Below the pieces are notes generated by a model that was not told where the DNA came from, searched no databases, and saw only the letters and a list, made by a program, of their open reading frames with translations. Shown piece by piece: positions 1 to 12,386 of a DNA stretch of 64,000 bases (the stretch's first letter is position 1; each line of letters opens with the position of its first letter). A program made the translations under genes and the position numbers. The DNA is taken from assembly GCF_002240055.1 (NCBI RefSeq), contig NZ_CP016753.1, positions 806,001 to 870,000 on the forward strand, read 5' to 3'. This DNA is from Leptotrichia sp. oral taxon 498 (GTDB lineage: Bacteria; Fusobacteriota; Fusobacteriia; Fusobacteriales; Leptotrichiaceae).

Positions 1-1
1 A

Positions 2-451
2 GGAGTGAAAAGGGCGAGAGGTCTTGCAAACTGGCTGCACACGCCGCTTGCAATAATTGACAAAAGAAGAGCAAAAGCAAATGTCTCAGAAGTTATGAAC
101 ATAATTGGAGATGTAAAAGGTAAAAAAGCGATTTTAATTGATGATATGATTGATACGGCTGGAACAATTTGTAATGCGGCTCAAGCCTTGATAGATAAAG
201 GAGCGACAGAAGTTTATGGGTGTGCGACACACGCGGTATTTTCAGGACCTGCAGTTGAAAGATTGAAAGAGTCAGCATTTACAGAAGTTGTAATAACAGA
301 TAGTATCGAACTTCCTGAAGATAAGAAATTTAAAAAGTTAAGAATACTTACAACAAGTAAAATGTTTGCAGAAACAATAAAAAGAATAGCAACAAGTAAA
401 GCAATCAGTGATTTATTTGAAATGCCAGTGGAATCTGTGGAAAAAAAATAG
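2..451 (+). CDS. prs: Ribose-phosphate pyrophosphokinase, C-terminal part
   Basis: Makes PRPP from ribose 5-phosphate and ATP, the sugar donor for purine, pyrimidine, NAD, His and Trp synthesis. The reading frame is open from the window edge, so only about the last 150 residues are visible; the GTG at base 5 is internal, not a start. The PRPP-binding loop ILIDDMIDTAGTI is intact, and the C-terminal segment up to the stop looks normal for this family of about 315 residues. Only 3 bases separate its stop from the next gene, so the two are probably co-transcribed. PRPP made here would feed the pncB reaction encoded further along. Confidence 0.95.
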   Translation, partial: GVKRARGLANWLHTPLAIIDKRRAKANVSEVMNIIGDVKGKKAILIDDMIDTAGTICNAAQALIDKGATEVYGCATHAVFSGPAVERLKESAFTEVVITDSIELPEDKKFKKLRILTTSKMFAETIKRIATSKAISDLFEMPVESVEKK

Positions 452-454
452 ACT

Positions 455-1090
455 ATGGAAAAAATAAAAAAAAATAAAAAAAGCATAATACAGGAAAATA
501 TTATAAAAGTTATAAAAAGTGGAGGTGTTGTCGTATTTCCAACGGACACAGTCTATGGAATCGGTGCGCTTCCGCAAAAAGAACCTGTTGCAAAAATTTA
601 TAAAATTAAAAAAAGAGATTTTAGTAAAAAAATAATTGCACTAATAAGTGACAAAAAAATATTAAAAGATTTGGTGCAGGAGTCTTGTGAAAATATGTTA
701 AAAATAGATAGAATATTGGAAAAATATTGGCCAGGAGAACTGACGGTTATTTTTCGTGCAAATAAAAATTTTACACATAAATTTGATGCACAAATGGAAA
801 CTATTGGCATAAGAATTCCTAAAAATAAACTGGCTTTGGAATTAATTGAAAAAGTTGGAGGAATTTTACTTACAACAAGTGCAAATGTTTCTGGGAAAAA
901 TGCGGTTTCTCGAATTTCAGATTTAGATTTAAAAATACAAAGAAAATCAGATGCGGTAGTTTTTGATGAAAAAAATGAAAATTTGACAGGAAAGCCGTCG
1001 ACAATTGTAAAATATGAAGATGGGAAATTGACTTTGCTTAGGCAAGGAAATATTTTATTTGAAGAAATAGAAAAAAATTTTGACTGTTAA
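455..1090 (+). CDS. tsaC: L-threonylcarbamoyladenylate synthase (TsaC/YrdC/Sua5 family)
   Basis: Condenses threonine, bicarbonate and ATP to threonylcarbamoyl-AMP, the first step of the t6A modification of ANN-decoding tRNAs. The 211-residue product has the YrdC-type N-terminus with FPTDTVYGIG near residue 28, a KKRDFSKKIIAL segment for nucleotide binding, and LLTTSANVSG near residue 140. The length fits the single-domain TsaC form, without the extra Sua5 C-terminal domain. It starts 3 bases after prs. The partner genes tsaE and tsaB are at the far end of this window; tsaD is not present. Confidence 0.93.
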   Translation: MEKIKKNKKSIIQENIIKVIKSGGVVVFPTDTVYGIGALPQKEPVAKIYKIKKRDFSKKIIALISDKKILKDLVQESCENMLKIDRILEKYWPGELTVIFRANKNFTHKFDAQMETIGIRIPKNKLALELIEKVGGILLTTSANVSGKNAVSRISDLDLKIQRKSDAVVFDEKNENLTGKPSTIVKYEDGKLTLLRQGNILFEEIEKNFDC

Positions 1091-1134
1091 TTAAAGTTTT
1101 AAATTAGAATTTTAATAAAATAAAAGGAGAGAAT

Positions 1135-1611
1135 ATGGCAAAAGTGATGAATCCTAATTCTGTGAGCAACATGGATTTGATTAATCAAAAAGCACAATTT
1201 AAAATGCAGCAATTAGTTCAAAAAATTGGAAAAGGGAAAAGAAGAGTGACAGTAACTTTTTCAAAAATGTCGAGAGGTTATGTCGCAAAAATGATTGAAG
1301 AAATGAAAAAGGCGATGGCACAATATGAAAGACAGCTGCCAAATCTTTTTAGTTTTTTTAATTATTTGGAAAAAGAAGTAAAAATTACAAAAGAAAATAA
1401 AAAAGAAAAGACAAAAGATGTAAAATTTTCTTATGAGGAAATAGATTTTTTTAAGTTGCAGTTAAATGAAACAATAAAAGGAATTGACACACAAGTTGCA
1501 ACGTTAAAATGGTACAATTTAATAAAAAAAGGATTATTTAAGACACTGAAAAAACAGACTGAAACTGTTTTGGAAGAAGTTAAAAACGGAAAAGCAGTTA
1601 AGAAGAAATAA
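1135..1611 (+). CDS. Conserved-looking small basic protein of unknown function
   Basis: I do not recognise this 158-residue protein. It starts at an ATG with a good AAGGAGA ribosome site 5 bases upstream. It is lysine-rich, has no signal peptide or membrane segment, and is predicted by eye to be mostly helical; the middle (about residues 85-105) is a charged KE-rich linker. The codon use matches its neighbours and the spacing on both sides is tight (44 and 48 bases), so it is very likely a real gene. Position between tsaC and a PilB-like ATPase gives no firm clue to function. Confidence 0.7.
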   Translation: MAKVMNPNSVSNMDLINQKAQFKMQQLVQKIGKGKRRVTVTFSKMSRGYVAKMIEEMKKAMAQYERQLPNLFSFFNYLEKEVKITKENKKEKTKDVKFSYEEIDFFKLQLNETIKGIDTQVATLKWYNLIKKGLFKTLKKQTETVLEEVKNGKAVKKK

Positions 1612-1659
1612 AAAAATAAAAAAAGAAATATATTAATAAAAGGGTTTGGGGGAACTTTA

Positions 1660-2817
1660 ATGGAAAATAAAAATAATATTATTTCAAAAAGTGTAATTTC
1701 ATATGTGAACGAAATTTTAAAGATAGGAATTTTTGAAAATGCAAGTGATATTCACATAAAATATGACAATGTTGAGGGAATGGAAATAAAATACCGAAAA
1801 GACGGCTATCTTATAGAAAGCTCAAATTTATACAAAAATATAAACAAAAATTTGTTGGAAAAGAATATTGTGGAAATAATTTCCAGAATAAAAATATTGT
1901 CACAGATGAATGTTGCGGAAAAGAGAAAGCCGCAAGATGGCAGTTTTTCAATTTCACTAAAAGACAAGAGATATGATATAAGAGCGGCGTATATGCCAAC
2001 CTTTTATGGAGAGAGTATTGTCCTTAGAATTTTAGAAAATTATTTAGATAATGTGAAATTGGAAACTTTGGGATTTCTTCCAGAAAGTATAAAACTTTTA
2101 AAAAAAATTTTGAAAAGAAAACACGGACTTGTTTTAGTGAGTGGTCCGACTGGTTCTGGAAAATCGACTACACTTCAATCAATGATAAATAAAATCAATG
2201 ATGGGAAGAGAAAAATAATAACTGTGGAAGATCCTGTAGAAATTAAAATAAATGGAATAGTGCAAGTTCAAATAAACAACGAAATAGGTGTAACTTTTTC
2301 AGAAATTCTAAAGGCAACTTTAAGAAATGACCCAGATGTCATAGTCATCTCAGAAATTCGGGATGAGGTGACAGCAGAAATTGCAGTGAGAGCTGCGTTA
2401 ACTGGACATTTAGTTATTTCAACAATTCATACAAATGACGCTGTTTCAACAATTGTGAGATTAGTGGACATGGGGATTCCCAAATATTTAATTTTAGATT
2501 CTTTAATAGGCGTGGTTGGTCAGAGATTGGTGCAAAAAAAATGTCAAAAATGCGGTGGTATTGGATGTGGCGGTTGTAATAACGGACATAGCGGAAGAAT
2601 TTCGATAAACGAAGTACTTTTGATAAATGATGGTGTAAAAGATATTTTGAAAAACAATAATTTGGGGATAGAATGCAAAAATAAGTTAAGAGAATTAAAC
2701 GAAAAAAATAATTTAAATAATTTTGAAAAGTGTTTCATAAATTTTTATGAGGATATGAAAAATAAAATAGAAAAGAATTTGATTTTAGAAACGGATAATT
2801 TAGATATTTTATTTTAA
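1660..2817 (+). CDS. GspE/PilB-family secretion or pilus-assembly ATPase
   Basis: Hexameric motor ATPase of the type II secretion/type IV pilus class. The Walker A motif GPTGSGKST is at residues 162-170, followed by the Asp-box region around TVEDPVE and the His-box region around LVISTIHTND. A tetracysteine zinc site (C295, C298, C303, C306) sits in the C-terminal third, as in PilB and GspE. At 385 residues it is shorter than classical PilB (about 560) because the N-terminal MshEN/T2SSE-N part is missing, as in competence ComGA-type ATPases. No pilin, prepilin peptidase or inner-membrane platform gene is in the window, so the partner genes must be elsewhere. A rho-independent terminator follows. 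Confidence 0.88.
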   Translation: MENKNNIISKSVISYVNEILKIGIFENASDIHIKYDNVEGMEIKYRKDGYLIESSNLYKNINKNLLEKNIVEIISRIKILSQMNVAEKRKPQDGSFSISLKDKRYDIRAAYMPTFYGESIVLRILENYLDNVKLETLGFLPESIKLLKKILKRKHGLVLVSGPTGSGKSTTLQSMINKINDGKRKIITVEDPVEIKINGIVQVQINNEIGVTFSEILKATLRNDPDVIVISEIRDEVTAEIAVRAALTGHLVISTIHTNDAVSTIVRLVDMGIPKYLILDSLIGVVGQRLVQKKCQKCGGIGCGGCNNGHSGRISINEVLLINDGVKDILKNNNLGIECKNKLRELNEKNNLNNFEKCFINFYEDMKNKIEKNLILETDNLDILF

Positions 2818-2826
2818 AAAATAAAG

Positions 2827-2874
2827 AATAACCTTAAATAACCTTGAAATTTATTTTTAAGGTTATTTATTTTT
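2827..2874 (+). terminator. Rho-independent terminator after the PilB-like gene
   Basis: A 9-bp perfect stem (AATAACCTT at 2827-2835 with AAGGTTATT at 2859-2867) is followed by a T-rich tail. It ends the prs-to-ATPase transcription unit. Confidence 0.7.
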
Positions 2875-2905
2875 AAAAAATTTTAAATCAGTCGAGGAAA
2901 AATAT

Positions 2906-3691
2906 ATGGAAACAGTTTTAATAACGGGTGCAAGTAGTGGAATCGGATGCGAGTTGGCAAAAGTTTATGCGAAAAATAATTACGATTTGGTTTTAGTAGG
3001 TAGAAGAATTGAAAGATTAAAGCAATTAAAAAGTGAAATAAAAAAAAGTAATCCCAAAATTCAAGTAAAAGTTATAGAAATAGACCTTTCTAAAAGCAAA
3101 TCACCAGAAGACTTATTTCTTTTGTTGAAAAAGGAAAATATAAAAATAGATATTTTAATAAATAATGCAGGAATGGGAGTTTACGGAAATTTTTTGGAAT
3201 TATCGAAAGAAGAGATGAAAAAGATAGAAAAAATGCTAAATTTAAATATGATAGCAATTGTTAAACTCACAAAAATATTTTTGAATAAAATGAAAACACA
3301 TAAAAAAGGTGCAATTTTAAACGTTGCCTCAACAGCAGCATTTCAACCAGGTGGGCCTTTAATGGCAACCTATTATGCAAGTAAAAGTTTTGTGCTATCT
3401 TTTAGCGAAGGAATCAGATATGAATTAAAAGATACAGGTATAAAAGTTTCTGCACTTTGCCCGGGACCAACAATTACAGAATTTGAAAAAATGTCAGAAA
3501 TAAAAAATTGGAGAGATAAAATAAAGGTTATGTCTGCTAAAAAAGTTGCAAAAATAGCTTTTAGAGATTTTAAAAAAGGGAAAAAAATTATAGTTCCAGG
3601 ATATTTAAATAAATTCTCAATTTTAGCAAGTAAAATATTTCCAAGAGAATTACTTTTAAAAATAATAAAAAAAATTCAGCAAAATAAATAA
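2906..3691 (+). CDS. Short-chain dehydrogenase/reductase (SDR), DltE/YdfG-like
   Basis: NAD(P)-dependent oxidoreductase of the classical SDR family; the substrate cannot be told from sequence. The Rossmann glycine motif TGASSGIG is at residues 7-14, NNAG follows near residue 87, and the catalytic Tyr-Lys pair is in YYASK with a Ser in NVASTAAF before it. VGRR after the second strand suggests NADP(H) preference. The 261-residue length is normal. A PGPT motif follows the active site, also typical. It is an isolated gene between a terminator and the first rRNA operon. The closest named families are the YqjQ/DltE-type oxidoreductases, but that assignment is by overall look only. Confidence 0.88.
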   Translation: METVLITGASSGIGCELAKVYAKNNYDLVLVGRRIERLKQLKSEIKKSNPKIQVKVIEIDLSKSKSPEDLFLLLKKENIKIDILINNAGMGVYGNFLELSKEEMKKIEKMLNLNMIAIVKLTKIFLNKMKTHKKGAILNVASTAAFQPGGPLMATYYASKSFVLSFSEGIRYELKDTGIKVSALCPGPTITEFEKMSEIKNWRDKIKVMSAKKVAKIAFRDFKKGKKIIVPGYLNKFSILASKIFPRELLLKIIKKIQQNK

Positions 3692-3768
3692 AAAAAAATC
3701 TAAAAAAACCAGAAAAGAAGTTCTCAAAATAAGAAATAAAAAAAAGTAAAAAAAATCAAAAAAAAGAG

Positions 3769-3797
3769 TTGACAACGGAAATTTTTTTTGATATAAT
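3769..3797 (+). promoter_or_regulatory. rRNA operon 1 promoter
   Basis: A perfect consensus -35 TTGACA (3769-3774) and -10 TATAAT (3792-3797) are separated by 17 bases, with an A-rich UP-like tract just upstream. The same promoter precedes the second rRNA operon. About 130 bases of leader follow before the 16S sequence. The rest of the gap from 3692 holds nothing else I can identify. Confidence 0.92.
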
Positions 3798-3934
3798 ATA
3801 TTCCGTCGATTGGGAAAAGGTCGGCGGAAGGACAATGGAAAGAGAAGAAGAAAAAGCAGAGTGATAGATAAGAAAATAGAAGTCAAGGCTTAGCAATAGG
3901 CCTCGTCAAGGAACAATAAGGTGAAATATAATGT

Positions 3935-5448
<1,514 letters not shown>

Positions 5449-5557
5449 AAGGAGCATGTTTTCCTGCACTTCTTCTTTGAAGTTTTTCCTTTTAAGGACA
5501 ATGGGAAATGAATAGTAGGTAAAAGATTACAACAAAATAGATTATTCTGTTTGATAA

Positions 5558-8460
<2,903 letters not shown>

Positions 8461-8509
8461 CTTTTGCTTGCCTGCTATTTATTTCCCATTGCCCTTTACA
8501 TCCATTCTT

Positions 8510-8624
8510 GTTTGGTGACCATTGCGGCAGGGATACACCCGGTGACATCCCGAACCCGGCAGTTAAGTCTGCTTGCGCCTACGATACTTGGCATGTGCCA
8601 GGGAAAATGGGCAGTCGCCAAACT
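8510..8624 (+). rRNA. rrf: 5S ribosomal RNA (operon 1)
   Basis: About 115 bases closed by a GTTTGG/CCAAAC terminal stem (8510-8515 with 8618-8623). It contains the conserved CATCCCGAACCCGG segment of 5S rRNA. It lies 50 bases after the 23S end and 14 bases before tRNA-Asn. Confidence 0.9.
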
Positions 8625-8637
8625 TTTCTTTTTCTGC

Positions 8638-8714
8638 GTCTCCGTAGCTCAGCTGGTTAGAGCATCTGACTGTTAATCAGAGGGCCGCTGGTTCGAGCCC
8701 AGCCGGGGACGCCA
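8638..8714 (+). tRNA. tRNA-Asn (GTT), operon 1
   Basis: A 77-base cloverleaf with acceptor stem GTCTCCG/CGGGGAC, T8-A9, the anticodon GTT at 8672-8674, the T-arm GGTTCGAGCCC and an encoded CCA end. It is the last stable RNA of the operon; an identical copy ends the second operon. Confidence 0.95.
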
Positions 8715-8740
8715 TTTTTTTTATTTTTTGGAGTGTTTCT

Positions 8741-9499
8741 ATGGGAGTCAAAAGTAAGTTATTTGATAAGATTGTGATTTTTTGGAATGAAAATTTTAAA
8801 TTTAGATTGGGAATATTTTTATTAGTAACTATTTTTTTCGCTTTTAAATTTCTTGAAAAATTTGAATTATCGATAGATATGGCGATTATCTTTGTTGTTT
8901 ATATGTTTTCAATGACTTTTCACGAAATTGCACATGGATATGTTGCATATCGTTTTGGAGATGACACGGCAAAAAATATGGGAAGAATAACTTTGAATCC
9001 CCTAAAGCATATTGATTTATTTGGAATGATTGTTCCTTTTATAATATTTTTATGTGGATTTAAGTTTTTAATTGGATGGGCAAAACCTGTGCCTGTAAAC
9101 TTTTGTAAGTTGACTCCTCGAAAAAAAGGGATTTTTTGTGTCTGCATAGCTGGAGTTATGGTAAATTTTATTTTAGCAGCAGTTTCGTTAATTGTACTTC
9201 GAATTATTGGAAATGGACTTGGAATTGATAATAATATTGTAAAAATATTGATTTATATTTATTTAATAAATTTGTTGTTAGGAATTTTTAACTTAATACC
9301 AATAACTCCTTTAGATGGCGGAAGAATTGTCTATTTTTTTTCTTCTGGAAAAATAAAAAAAGTTTATGATTTTATTGAAAAATATGGAGTTGTAATAATA
9401 ATAATGATAGCATATTTTGTAAATGAATATTTTTCTGATAAAATTTTAATAATGTTTGATTTTTTTCTTAAATTAACAGGAACAAATTTAGGTCTTTAA
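8741..9499 (+). CDS. Site-2-protease-family (M50) membrane zinc metalloprotease
   Basis: Predicted polytopic membrane protease of the M50B family, which cuts within membranes. The zinc-binding HEIAH motif is at residues 61-65 and the third ligand lies in PITPLDGGRIV near residue 190. The 252-residue protein has several hydrophobic helices and no PDZ domain, so it resembles the small YwhC/YydH-like group rather than RseP. Substrate unknown. It starts only 26 bases after tRNA-Asn with a GGAG site 9 bases before the ATG, and no terminator or promoter is obvious between them, so readthrough from the rRNA operon may express it. Confidence 0.9.
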   Translation: MGVKSKLFDKIVIFWNENFKFRLGIFLLVTIFFAFKFLEKFELSIDMAIIFVVYMFSMTFHEIAHGYVAYRFGDDTAKNMGRITLNPLKHIDLFGMIVPFIIFLCGFKFLIGWAKPVPVNFCKLTPRKKGIFCVCIAGVMVNFILAAVSLIVLRIIGNGLGIDNNIVKILIYIYLINLLLGIFNLIPITPLDGGRIVYFFSSGKIKKVYDFIEKYGVVIIIMIAYFVNEYFSDKILIMFDFFLKLTGTNLGL

Positions 9500-9550
9500 A
9501 AATTATATGTTATAAAAGTAGAAAGTAGTTCAGAATTAAAAATTTGAAAA

Positions 9551-9585
9551 GCTGTCTCATAAAAAAAGTACGAAACAGCCTTATA
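9551..9585. terminator. Hairpin between convergent genes
   Basis: GCTGTCTCAT (9551-9560) pairs with ACGAAACAGC (9570-9579) with two mismatches, between the convergent M50 protease and NAD operon. A-rich and T-containing flanks on the two sides suggest a shared, imperfect terminator. Confidence 0.45.
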
Positions 9586-9608
9586 AAAAATAAAATTTAA
9601 AATTATCT

Positions 9609-10145
9609 TTAAATTTTAATCAAAATTTCCCTCATTTTTTCAAACTCACCCCAATTTTTTTCATTTACAAACTTCCTCCATCTTTCAAAATCATTTTCTT
9701 TCATATAATTTCTCAATGTGGAAGCATTTATTTTTATATCATCTCTGGAAATTACAATAAAATTTACAGATTTTTTTATTTTTTCACTAAACCAGCTCTT
9801 ACATTTAGATTCTTTGCCATAAACAATACAATCGACTTTTCCCAAAATTTTTTCTGCTTCACAAAACAAATAATCCCCCCATTTTGTAACATTTCCAGCT
9901 CCCAAGTCAGCGAGTGGGGAAATTACTAATTTATTTTCCACAATTTCATTTTCATAAATTTTTTTTATCAATTTTTTCCTTAATTCATAGGAAAAAGGAT
10001 TTTCTATTGTTCCAAATTTATCGCTAGAACCAATAAATACCAAAACTTTGTCACATATCTCAAGAGCTTTATTTATAATATATTCATGTCCATTGTGAAA
10101 TGTTTGAAATCTTCCCAGAACCAAGCCTGTCTTATATTTTTTCAT
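9609..10145 (-). CDS. Nicotinamide-nucleotide adenylyltransferase (NadM/NadR-like)
   Basis: Predicted to join ATP with nicotinamide (or nicotinate) mononucleotide to give NAD (or its deamido form). The 178-residue protein starts with the nucleotidyltransferase signature GRFQTFHNGH (residues 11-20, H17-x-x-H20). A C-terminal INASTLRNYM segment takes the place of the ISSTxIR motif. The GRFQ variant and the length fit NadM or the NMNAT domain of NadR better than NadD. It is the last gene of a leftward NAD operon, 117 bases after pncB, with its own GGAG ribosome site. The preferred substrate cannot be decided from sequence alone. Confidence 0.85.
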   Translation of the reverse strand: MKKYKTGLVLGRFQTFHNGHEYIINKALEICDKVLVFIGSSDKFGTIENPFSYELRKKLIKKIYENEIVENKLVISPLADLGAGNVTKWGDYLFCEAEKILGKVDCIVYGKESKCKSWFSEKIKKSVNFIVISRDDIKINASTLRNYMKENDFERWRKFVNEKNWGEFEKMREILIKI

Positions 10146-10262
10146 TAAAATTTCTCCATTTTTTATAAATTAAATATAAAATTTCAATATTTTTTTTAAT
10201 ATTTTTACAAGGGTTTATGACCTTTTGCTGATATAACCGCTTATTTACAGATTTAAACTTTT

Positions 10263-11468
10263 TTAATATTCTTTTTCCCGCTCCAGCCTAAATTTTACCG
10301 ATGCCTTCAAATATTTTAAATATTTTTCATCATCACACATAACTTTCCCTTCCACATCACTTAATTTAGCAACTGGTCTAGCATTTACATATTGAAGTTT
10401 GATTACAATATTTAATGGTTTTTCTTTTGTGTCATTAGTCACAAATGTTCCAATTCCAAAAGAAATTTTTACTTTATCTTTAAAAGTCTGATAAATCTTT
10501 TCAGCTTCATCAAAATTTAGTGAATCACTGAACAAAAGTGTCTTTGTCTTTGGATCTATTCCATATTTTTCGTAGTGATTCAATATTTTTTCAGCCCAAA
10601 TATATGGATCTCCCGAGTCATGCCGTACTCCTGTATAGTTATTTACCATGCTTCTGTCAAAATCCCTTAAAAATAAGTCTGTTGTTATCGTGTCGGTAAG
10701 TGCTGTGCCGTTATCTCCCTTGTATTCGTCATACCAGTCTTTTAATGCGTAATGATTTGTGTAAGATAGCGGAATTGAGTCGATTCCCTGATACATTTGG
10801 ACATATTCGTGTGCATAAGTTCCAATTGGCACTAAGTTGTATTTCATTGCCAAAAATACATTGGAAGTTCCGACCATATTTTGAGTTTCACAGGATAATT
10901 TTTTTACTACTTCTTCCTGCCATTCTCTTGAAAGTCTTCTTCTGCAGCCAAATTCAGCAAATTTAAAATTATATTTTTTATTTTTAAAATCCAAAATTTT
11001 TTTCTCCAATTTTTCTTTTGCAGAAATAAGCAATTCATCATAATTAAATTTCATTCTAAAATACACTTCGTTAATAATTTCAAGCAAGTAAATTTCAAAT
11101 TGCATAGCACTAAAAAGCGGACCTTTAACAATTACTCTAAGTTTTCCATTTTCAAGTACCATAGTTACATAATCTCTAATTGGATGCCACAGTCTTAAAA
11201 ACTCGACGTAATCTGATTTTATAAATCTTATTGAACGTAAATAATTTAATTCTTCGTCTTTAAAACGTAAGCTGCATAAATAATCAATTTGCTCATTTAT
11301 TTCTTCCAACATTTCTTGCGTAAAGGAAATTTCTGGAGTTCGACATTTAAAGTGATATTCTCCGACTAAATCCGTATGTTTGTGAAAGATTACCTGATTC
11401 ATATTAAATTTATAAAAATCCGTATCTAGTAAAGATGTTATAATAGGTTTTAATTTCATTTTATTCAT
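10263..11468 (-). CDS. pncB: Nicotinate phosphoribosyltransferase
   Basis: Converts nicotinate and PRPP to nicotinate mononucleotide, the entry step of the Preiss-Handler salvage route. The 401-residue protein begins with LLDTDFYKFNM, the hallmark N-terminus of the family, and contains EFGCRRRLS, the VGTSNVFLA segment, HEY with the regulatory-His region, and GVRHDSGDP for PRPP binding. The length is typical of the short bacterial PncB. Its ATG overlaps the end of nadE by 8 bases, so translation is probably coupled. With nadE and the adenylyltransferase it forms a complete nicotinate-to-NAD route. Confidence 0.95.
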   Translation of the reverse strand: MNKMKLKPIITSLLDTDFYKFNMNQVIFHKHTDLVGEYHFKCRTPEISFTQEMLEEINEQIDYLCSLRFKDEELNYLRSIRFIKSDYVEFLRLWHPIRDYVTMVLENGKLRVIVKGPLFSAMQFEIYLLEIINEVYFRMKFNYDELLISAKEKLEKKILDFKNKKYNFKFAEFGCRRRLSREWQEEVVKKLSCETQNMVGTSNVFLAMKYNLVPIGTYAHEYVQMYQGIDSIPLSYTNHYALKDWYDEYKGDNGTALTDTITTDLFLRDFDRSMVNNYTGVRHDSGDPYIWAEKILNHYEKYGIDPKTKTLLFSDSLNFDEAEKIYQTFKDKVKISFGIGTFVTNDTKEKPLNIVIKLQYVNARPVAKLSDVEGKVMCDDEKYLKYLKASVKFRLEREKEY

Positions 11469-12198
11469 CTCCCTTTTTATATTTTGGCATAGGTAGTATT
11501 TTATGCAAATTAATTTTATGCAAATAATCTATTTTTTCTTTTACTTTTAAATCTGAAATATCACCTGTTCTTATATATTCATCCAAAATTTTATAGCTGA
11601 ATCCTAATTTTTCTTCATCAGATTTACCGCTCATCCCGTCTTCAGGCACTTTTTTCAAAAACATTTCAGGAAGTCCAAGTTCAGCTCCAAGTTTTCGCAC
11701 TTCGGTTTTTGTAAAATCAGAAATTGGAGAAAAATCCCCCGCAGCATCTCCAAATTTTGTTGAATAACCCACAAAATCTTCCGACAAATTACAAGTATTA
11801 GCCACTCTCCCGCCAACAATGGCAGAAATCCCATAAAGCACAGCCATCCGTATTCTGGCAGGCTGATTAGTCTTGTAGGCATCAAATTCATCAGGATTTA
11901 CTCCCGTTTGCTGCGAAATTAATTCTTTTAAGTCATTCACAGGCTTTTCAACATTTATTTCATAATGCTTTATTTTCAAAAACTCAACTAATTTTTTGGA
12001 ATAATCAATATCATGTTGCATACCTTTTGGCATAAGAACTCCTATCACATTTTCCTTTCCTAAAGCCGCTACACAAAGTGCTGTCACGACTGAAGAATCT
12101 GTTCCTCCTGAAATTCCTACAACTGCCTTACAGTTTTTTCCATTTTCTTCAAAATATTTTTTTATCCATTCGATAACTTTTTCTTTTTCATTTTTCAT
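11461..12198 (-). CDS. nadE: Ammonia-dependent NAD synthetase
   Basis: Amidates nicotinate adenine dinucleotide to NAD with ATP and ammonia. The P-loop of the PP-ATPase fold, SGGTDS, is at residues 30-35, and a conserved LGxxxxxP/KKVPEDGMSGKSDEE loop occurs near residue 170. The protein is 245 residues and lacks the N-terminal glutaminase (nitrilase) domain, so it depends on free ammonia. It is the first gene of the leftward operon and has a strong promoter and an AGGTGAT ribosome site just upstream. Confidence 0.95.
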   Translation of the reverse strand: MKNEKEKVIEWIKKYFEENGKNCKAVVGISGGTDSSVVTALCVAALGKENVIGVLMPKGMQHDIDYSKKLVEFLKIKHYEINVEKPVNDLKELISQQTGVNPDEFDAYKTNQPARIRMAVLYGISAIVGGRVANTCNLSEDFVGYSTKFGDAAGDFSPISDFTKTEVRKLGAELGLPEMFLKKVPEDGMSGKSDEEKLGFSYKILDEYIRTGDISDLKVKEKIDYLHKINLHKILPMPKYKKGDE

Positions 12199-12217
12199 AA
12201 AATCACCTCTTTATTTT

Positions 12218-12246
12218 ATTATACCTGGAAGTTTTACGAATGACAA
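12218..12246 (-). promoter_or_regulatory. Promoter of the NAD operon
   Basis: On the minus strand, TTGTCA (12241-12246) and TATAAT (12218-12223) are spaced by 17 bases, 20 bases upstream of the nadE start. No obvious NrtR or NiaR operator palindrome was seen beside it. Confidence 0.75.
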
Positions 12247-12386
12247 GATTTGTGAAAAAATTTATAAAATAATATTTGAATTAGACTTTTCTAATGATAA
12301 ATACAGTATGTTATATTTTAAAAAATGTATAATTTAAGAAAATTCAGAATTAAGAAGATTTAAAAAAGAAGGAAAAAAGAAGAAAA

